A stretch of DNA of 53,575 nt, from NCBI GenBank assembly GCA_015065785.1, contig SVPR01000015.1, positions 1 through 53,575 of the forward strand, in the 5' to 3' direction. The notes under the pieces are model-generated. The model worked only from the letters and a program-made list of their open reading frames with translations, was not told where the DNA came from and made no database searches. Shown here in pieces: positions 7,433 through 14,673 of the stretch; the first letter of the stretch is position 1, and every line of letters starts with the position of its first letter. The DNA is from Oscillospiraceae bacterium (lineage in GTDB: Bacteria; Bacillota; Clostridia; Oscillospirales; Acutalibacteraceae). Position numbers and translations under genes: made by a program.

Positions 7433-8224
7433 TTATTCCGCCTTTCCACTTGTAGAATCAGTTTCTGTTGAGGAAGAAGCCGCATTATCAGAGTAACGAC
7501 TCTTCTTTTTCTTGTAATACTTTTGCTTTGAAGCAGTATTAAGGTCAGGAATAACTGCAAGAATAGGATATTTGTAATGCTCAATAAGATATTCTTCAGA
7601 ATGAATTTTGTTATCGAGAACAAATTGTAAGAAAATAAGAGCAACTGCAATAACAATACCTGCTAAAGCACCAATAGCAACATTTTTTACATAGCTTGGT
7701 GAAACAGGCTCTTCATCAATAATTGCATAGTCAACAATTCTAACTGAGCTGTTTTCTACAATTTCTGTGATTCTGCTTGGTAAAATATCTGCAATAGTGT
7801 TGGCAATAAGTGCCGCTTCTTTTGCATCTTCACTTGTAACAGTAACTTCAAAAACTTCTGTTTCGTTGATTGCTGCGGCAGAAATCATCTCGTTTAATTC
7901 ATTGAAATCATATTCAAGACCTGCTTCAGTAATAATCTGATTTAATGTTGTACGACTTTTAAGTGTAACAATATAAGTTTTAACAAGCTGTTTAGCAACA
8001 GTAATATCAGATTGTGTAAGTGTAGTTGTACTTGATTGGTTAGTATTATTAACATAAACCTTTACACTTGCCTGATATTTAGGAGCAATGAAATTATAAG
8101 TAACTCCGAAAGCAATGCCTCCCATAACAATTGCTGCAAGAATAATTGCCCAAGCTTTACGCCATAAAATAAGCACAAGCTTTAAAAGGTCAATTTCAAT
8201 CATATCTCGTTCTTTTTGTGCCAC
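7433..8224 (-). CDS. Wzz/CpsC-type chain-length determinant and kinase activator
   Basis: Membrane adaptor that activates the BY-kinase and sets polysaccharide chain length. There are two transmembrane helices, near the N-terminus (about residues 23-45, AWAIILAAIVMGGIAFGV) and near the C-terminus (NVAIGALAGIVIAVALIFLQ), with an extracytoplasmic domain between and a short cytoplasmic tail for the kinase, matching CpsC/YwqC (263 aa). GTG 8224 lies 7 nt after GGAGGA and is chosen over an in-frame TTG at 8239 that would place the ribosome binding site inside the coding region. It is the first gene of the operon, with a consensus promoter at 8261-8289. Confidence 0.88.
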   Translation of the reverse strand: MAQKERDMIEIDLLKLVLILWRKAWAIILAAIVMGGIAFGVTYNFIAPKYQASVKVYVNNTNQSSTTTLTQSDITVAKQLVKTYIVTLKSRTTLNQIITEAGLEYDFNELNEMISAAAINETEVFEVTVTSEDAKEAALIANTIADILPSRITEIVENSSVRIVDYAIIDEEPVSPSYVKNVAIGALAGIVIAVALIFLQFVLDNKIHSEEYLIEHYKYPILAVIPDLNTASKQKYYKKKKSRYSDNAASSSTETDSTSGKAE

Positions 8225-8260
8225 CAAATATTCCTCCAATATTATTTGATATACCCTATG

Positions 8261-8289
8261 ATTATAACCTATAAATCAATAAGTGTCAA
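8261..8289 (-). promoter_or_regulatory. Consensus sigma-A promoter of the exopolysaccharide operon
   Basis: On the minus strand, perfect TTGACA (8284-8289), a 17-nt spacer and perfect TATAAT (8261-8266). It lies 37 nt upstream of GTG 8224. This is the best-matched promoter in the window, implying strong basal transcription. Confidence 0.85.
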
Positions 8290-8345
8290 TAATTCTTATT
8301 CCTTTTTACGACAAATTTTGCGTTGTTCCAATGAAAAGTATTTAT

Positions 8346-8374
8346 TTGTAATATTATGGATTTTCTGTTATAAT
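8346..8374 (+). promoter_or_regulatory. Promoter of the PI-PLC-like gene
   Basis: TTGTAA (8346-8351), 17-nt spacer, perfect TATAAT (8369-8374), about 33 nt before ATG 8407. It is divergent from the exopolysaccharide promoter. Confidence 0.65.
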
Positions 8375-8406
8375 TTTATTACAGTAACATTGAAAGGTTT
8401 TTTTAA

Positions 8407-9288
8407 ATGAACGATTGGATGAAAAACATTCCCGATGATTTTCTTGTTTCAGAAATTAATCTGGTCGGCACACATAACAGCTGCACACAATTTATGCACT
8501 TTAAGCATTTTTGCCGTTGCCAGAATAAAAATATATTTGACCAGCTTAATATGGGAATTCGCCTTCTTGACATCCGTTTTAATTTTGATGGTGAAAAGCT
8601 GAAACTGAGCCACAGTATTTTTAATTGCAAAAAATCAAGAAATAAAAAAGAAGATTTGCTTTTTTCAGATGTTTTTAAAGACTGTGAGCTTTTCTTAAAA
8701 GAAAATCCTACAGAAACAATACTTATGTCTGTAAAAAGAGAAGCAGGCAAAAAAGAAGAAGAAACATTCGATTATTTTTATAATACTTTTATTAAAAATT
8801 CCGATATTTTCTACACTAAAAATGCTATTCCCACATTGAAAGAAGCCCGCGGTAAAATTGTTCTTTTAAATCGTTGCGGTGCTGATATTGAAAACAGTAA
8901 TTACACTGATGACAACACAGGAATAAATCTTACAGGGTGGCCGTATCAGAATTCAAGAAAGGAAGCTTCTCTTCAAAAAGTTCTTATTCCTTTAAGAAAT
9001 GGCAAAAGCGAAAGCTTCTTTTATCTTCAGGATTTCTTTAAGTTAAAGCCAAAAAAGAAATGGGAAATTGCAGTTTTACCCGCAATTCAAAATTCTCCGC
9101 AGGATAAATCTATTATTTTCAACTTTTTCTCAGGTAGCAACGGATTTTCAAGTCCTAAAAGATATTCAAAAATTTTGTTCAAACGATTTTCCGACTATGA
9201 ACTTATACCTATGAAAAAATATGGTTGGTTTGTTTTAGATTTTCCAACTAAAAAAATAATAAAAAAGATTGTTTTATCGAACTATTAA
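8407..9288 (+). CDS. PI-PLC X-domain phosphodiesterase
   Basis: Homologue of bacterial phosphatidylinositol-specific phospholipase C, which cleaves phosphoinositides or GPI-like lipids by general acid-base catalysis. The two catalytic histidines appear as NLVGTHNSCT (His23) and KLKLSHS (His69), with MGIRLLDIRF (Asp55, Arg57) between, the core X-domain pattern. The length (293 aa) is typical. Unlike secreted family members it has no signal peptide: the N-terminus is polar (MNDWMKNIPDD). It may act inside the cell or leave by a non-classical route. It has its own promoter and ends at a long hairpin. The natural substrate is unknown. Confidence 0.82.
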   Translation: MNDWMKNIPDDFLVSEINLVGTHNSCTQFMHFKHFCRCQNKNIFDQLNMGIRLLDIRFNFDGEKLKLSHSIFNCKKSRNKKEDLLFSDVFKDCELFLKENPTETILMSVKREAGKKEEETFDYFYNTFIKNSDIFYTKNAIPTLKEARGKIVLLNRCGADIENSNYTDDNTGINLTGWPYQNSRKEASLQKVLIPLRNGKSESFFYLQDFFKLKPKKKWEIAVLPAIQNSPQDKSIIFNFFSGSNGFSSPKRYSKILFKRFSDYELIPMKKYGWFVLDFPTKKIIKKIVLSNY

Positions 9289-9292
9289 AATT

Positions 9293-9333
9293 ATAATCAC
9301 CAATGAATTTTCAAGAAATTCATTGGTGATTAT
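9293..9333. terminator. Long hairpin between convergent PI-PLC and recG genes
   Basis: An 18-bp perfect stem (9293-9310 with 9316-9333) has a 5-nt loop TCAAG and abuts the recG stop codon. It has no strong T-run on either strand but is well placed to stop transcription from both sides. Confidence 0.7.
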
Positions 9334-11364
9334 TTAGTTCAAAGAAATATTTGAAAACAGTCTTTCTACTTCTTTTTTAAGCAAAGCATTTTCTTGCATT
9401 TCTAGTGCGGGGTCTTTTTCACAAATTTCCTTTGCTCTTTCCTGTGCCTCATAAAGAATTCGTGTATCTGTCATAAGATTTGCAATGTGCATATCAGGAA
9501 GACCATGCTGTCTGCTACCGAAAAAGTCACCCGGTCCGCGAAGCTCTAAATCTTTCTGGGCAATCAGGAAACCGTCATTTGTATCGCAAAGCACCCCGAA
9601 TCTCTCTAGTGCTTCTTCATTTTGTGCATCTGAAAGAAGTACACAGGTGCTTTCTTTATCACCTCTGCCAATTCTGCCTCGCAGTTGGTGAAGCTGAGAA
9701 AGTCCGAATCGTTCTGCATTTTCAATAATCATAACTGTTGCATTCGGTACATCGACACCGACCTCAATAACAACTGTCGAAATAAGAAGCTGTATTTCAC
9801 CGGAATAAAAACGAGCCATTACTGCATCTTTTTCTTTCGGCTTCATCTGGCCGTGTAAAAGACCTAAAGTATAATTTTTAAATTGATTTGCTTTTAACCA
9901 ATCGTAATATTCAGTTGCAGGAACTAAATCGCTTTCGCTTTCTTCAACTAACGGACAGACAATATAGCACTGCTGACCCTTATCCATTGTTTTTCTTAAA
10001 AATTCATAAAGTCTTGGGTGATAAGGTGAATTTACTCTGAATGTTTTTACCGGTTGACGCCCTTTTGGTAATTCGTCAAGCACAGAAACATCTAAATCGC
10101 CATAAATCACCATTGCAAGTGTTCTTGGAATCGGCGTTGCCGACATAACAAGTACATTGGTATTTTCCCCTTTTTTAGAAAGAGCTGCTCTCTGCTCAAC
10201 ACCAAAACGATGTTGCTCATCTGTTACAACAAGACCTAAATTTTTAAAAATTACATCATTTTGTATCATAGCGTGAGTACCAACTACTATCTGGCACTCA
10301 CCACTCTCTAATTTTTCTTTTATTTCTCTTTTATTTTTGGCAGTAGTAGAGCCCGTAAGAAGTAAAACAGAAAATTCTTCACCTAAGAAGCTTTTGAGAG
10401 TTTTATAGTGCTGATTTGCTAAAACTTCAGTCGGTGCCATAAATGCTGCCTGAAATCCGTTTTTCACCGCAGTGTAAATTATTGCGGCGGCAACAGCAGT
10501 TTTACCGGAGCCAACATCACCCTGAACTAATCTGTTCATTGGTTTTTCGCTCATTAAATCGCTGACCGCTTCGCTCACAACTCTTTTTTGTGCATTTGTT
10601 GGTGTGAATGGCAGCTTTTTATAAAATTCTTCGCTTTTATCTTCTTTTATGGGAGTAGTTGTTCTTACTTCTACCGAGCTTCTTTTTGAAAGAAGTCCCA
10701 GCTGAAGAATTAAAAGCTCTTCAAAAATCAAGCGTCTTTTTGCCTGTCTTAGCATTTCCTCGTTTTCCGGGAAATGTATATTTTTCAACGACTCTTCAAG
10801 TGGTAAAAGCTTATATTTAGAAATAAGCTTTTCGGGTAAAAGCTCTTTAATATTTCCCTTTATTTCTTTTAAAGCAGTTTCAGTTAATTTTTCTATACTT
10901 TTAGAGGTTAAATTTCCACTTGCTTTATAAATTGGTCTTAACCTTTGCTTTTCGCCTGCTTTTTCAAACCTTGGTGCATTTAATGTTCTGTTGCCGTATT
11001 TATCCTTTGTTACTTTTCCAAAAAATAAATATTCCTCATTTTCTGTAAGCGAATTTTTTACATACTTATTATTAAAGAATACAACAGGTAAATAACCACT
11101 CATATCTGAAATCGTAGTTTTAGTGAGGATTTTACCACCATTTATTTTTACTTCTGAAACTCTGTCAATAACAGTTGCCTTTAAACAGACTGTCTCATTT
11201 ATTTCAGCATCTGAAATTTTTGTAATTGTGTTCCAGTCCTCATATCTTTTAGGGTAATAACGCAAAAGAGCACCTATGGAAAATATGCCGAGTTTTTCTA
11301 AAAGCTTAGCTCTTGTTTCGCCAACACCCTTAAGAAATTTAATTCTCGTGTCAAATTCAATCAT
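9334..11364 (-). CDS. recG: ATP-dependent DNA helicase RecG
   Basis: Branch-migration helicase that regresses stalled forks and processes Holliday junctions. It is 676 aa, full length. The wedge/OB domain (about 1-230) contains the GVGxxRAxLLxKLGI helix-hairpin start, followed by superfamily-2 motifs: Walker A GDVGSGKT (282-289), the TEVLANQH motif Ia, DEQHRFG box, MSATPIPRT motif III and the QLRGRIGRG motif VI, then the RecG C-terminal block with LELRGPGDFFGSRQ and GLPD. ATG 11364 follows CCGGAGGG. It is the last gene of the long minus-strand run that also holds primosome genes. Confidence 0.96.
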   Translation of the reverse strand: MIEFDTRIKFLKGVGETRAKLLEKLGIFSIGALLRYYPKRYEDWNTITKISDAEINETVCLKATVIDRVSEVKINGGKILTKTTISDMSGYLPVVFFNNKYVKNSLTENEEYLFFGKVTKDKYGNRTLNAPRFEKAGEKQRLRPIYKASGNLTSKSIEKLTETALKEIKGNIKELLPEKLISKYKLLPLEESLKNIHFPENEEMLRQAKRRLIFEELLILQLGLLSKRSSVEVRTTTPIKEDKSEEFYKKLPFTPTNAQKRVVSEAVSDLMSEKPMNRLVQGDVGSGKTAVAAAIIYTAVKNGFQAAFMAPTEVLANQHYKTLKSFLGEEFSVLLLTGSTTAKNKREIKEKLESGECQIVVGTHAMIQNDVIFKNLGLVVTDEQHRFGVEQRAALSKKGENTNVLVMSATPIPRTLAMVIYGDLDVSVLDELPKGRQPVKTFRVNSPYHPRLYEFLRKTMDKGQQCYIVCPLVEESESDLVPATEYYDWLKANQFKNYTLGLLHGQMKPKEKDAVMARFYSGEIQLLISTVVIEVGVDVPNATVMIIENAERFGLSQLHQLRGRIGRGDKESTCVLLSDAQNEEALERFGVLCDTNDGFLIAQKDLELRGPGDFFGSRQHGLPDMHIANLMTDTRILYEAQERAKEICEKDPALEMQENALLKKEVERLFSNISLN

Positions 11365-11375
11365 AATGCCCTCCG

Positions 11376-11571
11376 GAAATTGAAAATTAAGAATTAAGGA
11401 TTAAAAATTTCGGGGCTACGCCGTAATTATATTTGTTTTTCTTATAGGAAAAATATTTCATTTATAATTCATACACATTACATAAAAGATAGAAATACAA
11501 ACTCACCAATATAAAATTTTAATGCCGACCGCAGGTCCCACAATTTTGCATTCTGCACTCTGCATTCTGCA
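11376..11571. repeat. Heptamer/hairpin element B
   Basis: The left arm (11376-11431) has four ATTAAGA-type heptamers, then GGC-TAC-GCC (3-nt loop) and TAATTATA. The middle, about 90 bp, is unique and may hold the recG promoter. The right arm (11519-11574) has GACC-GCA-GGTC and then four TGCATTC-type heptamers. The last heptamer runs into the stop codon of the cysteine-hydrolase gene at 11572. The GGC-TAC-GCC module recurs inverted at 20773-20786. Confidence 0.85.
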
Positions 11572-12123
11572 TTATTTTATGCACGCTATTCCTTGCAAAT
11601 CTTCAATTGTATTGATTGGTTTATTAATAATACATTTATCACTTACCATTCTTGAAACGAAAGTAATACCTTTCATTTGTGTTATGGCTGAATTGTCTTG
11701 TGGTATGCAATAATTTGTAAGCACCAATGGTTTTATATCTCTTTCAAAAAGGTCTAAAGCACTTTTTAAAATTGATGTATCTGTACCAATACCACAAAGG
11801 AAAAGCTCCTGTATTTTGTCGCCATCATTGATTTTAGTAACTTTTTCAATAAATTCTTCTGTTACGCAGGTATAAATACTTCTGTTTATAACTAAATCTG
11901 CTGTGAGCTCGTCAACAAGCTCAATTTCTTTACCCTTGTGCATATCATAAAATCTGTGATATTTTGGGAAAACACCATCATCACGATTTACAAATTTAAC
12001 ACAAACAACTCTGTCAAAAATGTGCTTTTGTGTAAGCTCAATTATCTTTTGTGCAATCGCAGTTTTCTCAGGAGTATAAACATACCCATTCTGCACATCA
12101 ATAACAACTAAAATATTTTTCAT
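11572..12123 (-). CDS. Isochorismatase-fold cysteine-hydrolase homologue, nucleophile replaced
   Basis: Member of the isochorismatase/nicotinamidase fold (183 aa). The first catalytic Asp is present in LVVIDVQNGYV, but the GIxTDxxC motif that normally carries the nucleophilic Cys reads GIGTDTSIL, placing Ser where Cys is expected; the catalytic Lys region reads VINRSIYT, with Arg. If the alignment is right the protein is a non-catalytic or altered-chemistry member. ATG 12123 follows AGGTGG by 7 nt and is chosen over GTG 12129. It is isolated between two repeat elements (B and C), with the stop codon inside element B. The ligand is unknown. Confidence 0.7.
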   Translation of the reverse strand: MKNILVVIDVQNGYVYTPEKTAIAQKIIELTQKHIFDRVVCVKFVNRDDGVFPKYHRFYDMHKGKEIELVDELTADLVINRSIYTCVTEEFIEKVTKINDGDKIQELFLCGIGTDTSILKSALDLFERDIKPLVLTNYCIPQDNSAITQMKGITFVSRMVSDKCIINKPINTIEDLQGIACIK

Positions 12124-12140
12124 AAACACACCACCTGATA

Positions 12141-12256
12141 AATGAAAAATTAAAAATTAAAAATGAAAAATTAAGGAAACGCTTCGCGTTTGATTATATT
12201 CATATATAATGCCAACGCAGTTCCGAAATTTTCAATTTTCAATTTTCAATTTTTAA
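12141..12256. repeat. Heptamer/hairpin element C, minimal inverted form
   Basis: The left arm (12141-12176) has ATTAAAA-type heptamers followed by the hairpin AAACGC-TTC-GCGTTT (12177-12191) and GATTATA. The right arm has TATAATGCC, a small hairpin AAC-GCA-GTT (12214-12222), then TTCAATT heptamers that run into the mutarotase stop codon (12257). It is the most compact complete copy, about 115 bp with almost no core. Positions 12175-12198 recur exactly, inverted, at 41104-41127. Confidence 0.88.
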
Positions 12257-12679
12257 TTATTTTATAACGCCCTTTTTAAGAATAATATTCGCATAAAGAG
12301 CAGATTCGCTTGTTGCAATAATTGCATACGCTTTTTTTGCTTCATCATAAAACTCGAAACGCTCGAATTGTCCCATTTTTGTTTCGCCGTTGTTTTTATT
12401 TATAATATCCTGATACTCTGCCCAGATTGTCGGAGTAGGGTCACCCGCACCTGTTGCCATAAGCATAGCAGGAGTTTCAACATAAGAATCGAGTGGCATA
12501 AGCTTTAAAATTGCATCTAAAAGCTCAGGTACATTGTGACCGTCACAACGGATAAGTCTTTGAGCATTTGAAGCTGCAGGGAAGTTGCCGTCACCAATAA
12601 CGATTGTGTCGCCGTGACCCATTTCATCAAGAATTTTTAAAAGCTCAGGAGAGATAATATTCGGAATACCTTTTAACAT
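12257..12679 (-). CDS. RbsD/FucU-family sugar mutarotase
   Basis: Catalyses interconversion of sugar anomers or pyran-furan forms (fucose or ribose) before phosphorylation. The 140-aa protein matches FucU length, with the catalytic-site region GHGDTIVIGDGNFP (His22, Asp30), RCDGHNVPELLDAIL, and the C-terminal FYDEAKKAYAIIATSESALYAN containing the Tyr-Ala-Ile/Thr-Ser-Glu pattern of the family. This resembles FucU more than RbsD. ATG 12679 is preceded by AGGTGG at 8 nt; GTG 12691 is rejected. It lies 31 nt after dnaI, so it is probably cotranscribed with replication genes, an odd pairing. No fucose kinase or isomerase is nearby. Confidence 0.85.
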   Translation of the reverse strand: MLKGIPNIISPELLKILDEMGHGDTIVIGDGNFPAASNAQRLIRCDGHNVPELLDAILKLMPLDSYVETPAMLMATGAGDPTPTIWAEYQDIINKNNGETKMGQFERFEFYDEAKKAYAIIATSESALYANIILKKGVIK

Positions 12680-12710
12680 AATAAATACCACCTTTTTTAA
12701 TATTTAAAAA

Positions 12711-13673
12711 TTATTTTTTTATTTGCCTTATGTCTGTACCAATGAAGTTAACAACTTCAAAAGAATTGAGCCTTGAAACAACTCGTTGACCATATCTTTC
12801 TTCCAATTCATCTATTGAAAGATTTGAACTTATAATCATAGGCTTACCATTAAGTATTGCGTTGTTTATAAGCTGATAAACTGCAGTTTCAGAAAATGCA
12901 GTTTTAAATTCAGTACCTAAATCATCAATTATAAGTAAATCTGCATTTTCAATTTCTTCTTCAATGTCACCATTGCTTCTGCCAAAACGCTCTTTTTCCA
13001 TCTGCTTAATAATATTATCAGCAGAGCCGTAAAATACGCTGAAGCCTTTTTCGGTTACCTTATTCATTACTGCGAGTGAAAGGTGTGTTTTGCCAAGCCC
13101 TGTAGCACCTGTAAAGAAAAAGCTACTTGAATTTTTATTGAAATTCTCGGCATAGGATTTAAGAAAATCGAAAGAAGCTTCCATATATTCTCTTGGTGAG
13201 TAGCCTAAATTCATATCTTTTTCTGCACTGTAATATTTTAAATCGAAAGTGTCAAAAGTGCTTACTGCAAGAATTGAACTGCAGGAATATTCGCTCATTG
13301 AAATTTTCTTTAGAATTTCTAAATGACAGCTACAAAGCTTACCGTTTAAAATCCCTGAATCGTTGCAAAGCTTACAGGAGTACTGTGGCTCTAAATAATC
13401 TTCCGGGTACCCGTTTTTTGTAAGAAGCTCAGCCTTTTCTTTTTGCGCTTTAAGATTTTTTTCTGAAAGACCTTTTACATCTACTGATTTTCCGCTACCA
13501 AGACCTTTAATTACTTCAAGTGCAGCATTTCTTATAATATTTTCAATTTCTGAAAGCTCAGGATGCTTATTTAAAATTTGTTTGCGACGCATTTCTGCAA
13601 GCTGTTCAGCATTGTCGCGTCTTTTTTTAAGCTCTACTTCTGCCTTTATGTAAACATCTTCACTGAATTTCAT
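12711..13673 (-). CDS. dnaI: DnaI/DnaC-like replicative helicase loader
   Basis: AAA+ ATPase that loads the replicative helicase with DnaD/DnaB-type partners. The N-terminal helical region (1-95) precedes a zinc-binding cluster with Cys100, Cys103, Cys114 and Cys116 (SCKLCNDSG, LCSCH), then Walker A GATGLGKTH (189-197), Walker B LLIIDDLGTEF, sensor 1 IISSN and the C-terminal ERYGQRVVSRL arginine-finger region. The length of 320 aa fits DnaI. Its start codon overlaps the dnaD stop by 4 nt, so translation is coupled. The dnaD-dnaI pair is the usual Firmicute primosome arrangement. Confidence 0.92.
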   Translation of the reverse strand: MKFSEDVYIKAEVELKKRRDNAEQLAEMRRKQILNKHPELSEIENIIRNAALEVIKGLGSGKSVDVKGLSEKNLKAQKEKAELLTKNGYPEDYLEPQYSCKLCNDSGILNGKLCSCHLEILKKISMSEYSCSSILAVSTFDTFDLKYYSAEKDMNLGYSPREYMEASFDFLKSYAENFNKNSSSFFFTGATGLGKTHLSLAVMNKVTEKGFSVFYGSADNIIKQMEKERFGRSNGDIEEEIENADLLIIDDLGTEFKTAFSETAVYQLINNAILNGKPMIISSNLSIDELEERYGQRVVSRLNSFEVVNFIGTDIRQIKK

Positions 13674-14659
13674 ACATTAGCACCCTCCTTCTCTTTATTT
13701 TTCATTCTTTCTAAAATACTGTTTCTGCCTACATTATTAACATCGTAAGATTTTTCAACCTTTGCAGTAATAGTCTTTTTCTTTTTAGCCTCTGCACTCT
13801 GAACATCATAAATATTCATAGCGTGATATTTTTTAAGAAGCTTGTTTGCTTCTGAAAGACTTTTTCCGCTTTCTTTTAAAGCATATAAAATCATCTTTGT
13901 TGAAAAATTCCAATTCACAGACCAATCTCTTAAAAACTTTGCTGTTTTAGGGGTTGGTTTTTTTGCATCGGTTTCTAAAAACGCTTTTATTTCTATAAAT
14001 GTTTTCTGAATTTGCTCAAGAGCAGATATTTCTACTACTGCCGCCTCAAGTGTATCAATTCCGTTTTTAGTCCATTCCTCTGCTCGTTTTTTAATTGCAA
14101 GTGAAGATAAATTTCCCTCACTCTGCTGATAGCTCAAAAGAGTAATTATCAAATCTACCGAGAAGCCAAAATGGTCATAAATCATTAAAAGAAGTGCTTG
14201 TGTGTCATACCCGAAGGTGCCCACAATTTTTTGTGCTTCTCTGAAAAGTAATGTTATATTTTCATCTTCTGCAATTCTCAGAGCAATTTCTTTTTGAGTA
14301 GGCTTTTTAACAGGGAGACTTTTTACAACAATTTTTGGCATTTCTTTTTCTTCTTTATAAGAAATTTCACCTATTTTTTTTGCATTGCCCGAAGCCTTTT
14401 CTGCCTCTGCTTCATTTTTTTCGCCATCATCAAAAATAACATCGTTCTGCTTCCAGTATTCAATGCAATCACTGACATCATTTTCTGTGAGCCCTGTGCA
14501 AATGCCGATTTGCTTTGCATCAACAGCCCCGTTAGGATTTCTTAATATGAAAAGCAAAACTTTAAAACTTGCCGAGGGGGCAAGTTTTAAATATTTATCT
14601 ATTAAATCTGTCGGCACAGCTACTGCACCGTTTGAAAAATCAAATTTTAATTTTAACAT
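13670..14659 (-). CDS. dnaD: DnaD-like primosome protein
   Basis: Replication initiation protein that bridges DnaA at the origin to helicase loading. It is 329 aa with an N-terminal winged-helix region (about 1-85, LIDKYLKLAPSASFKVLLFILRN), a charged linker, and one or two DnaD/DnaB_2 domains; the YKxxWxx-like motif appears around FLRDWSVNWNFSTKMILYAL. The C-terminus is Lys-rich. It is immediately followed, with a 4-nt overlap, by dnaI. The gap to the upstream surface-protein gene is only 14 nt. Whether it is DnaD or DnaB-type cannot be settled by eye, since both share the fold. Confidence 0.85.
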   Translation of the reverse strand: MLKLKFDFSNGAVAVPTDLIDKYLKLAPSASFKVLLFILRNPNGAVDAKQIGICTGLTENDVSDCIEYWKQNDVIFDDGEKNEAEAEKASGNAKKIGEISYKEEKEMPKIVVKSLPVKKPTQKEIALRIAEDENITLLFREAQKIVGTFGYDTQALLLMIYDHFGFSVDLIITLLSYQQSEGNLSSLAIKKRAEEWTKNGIDTLEAAVVEISALEQIQKTFIEIKAFLETDAKKPTPKTAKFLRDWSVNWNFSTKMILYALKESGKSLSEANKLLKKYHAMNIYDVQSAEAKKKKTITAKVEKSYDVNNVGRNSILERMKNKEKEGANV

Positions 14660-14673
14660 CTGCGTTTACCTAA

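Noticed and set aside
9480..9728. Small plus-strand frame inside recG, and many similar frames
   Set aside because: They overlap strongly conserved genes on the other strand, lack ribosome binding sites and show no recognisable domains.
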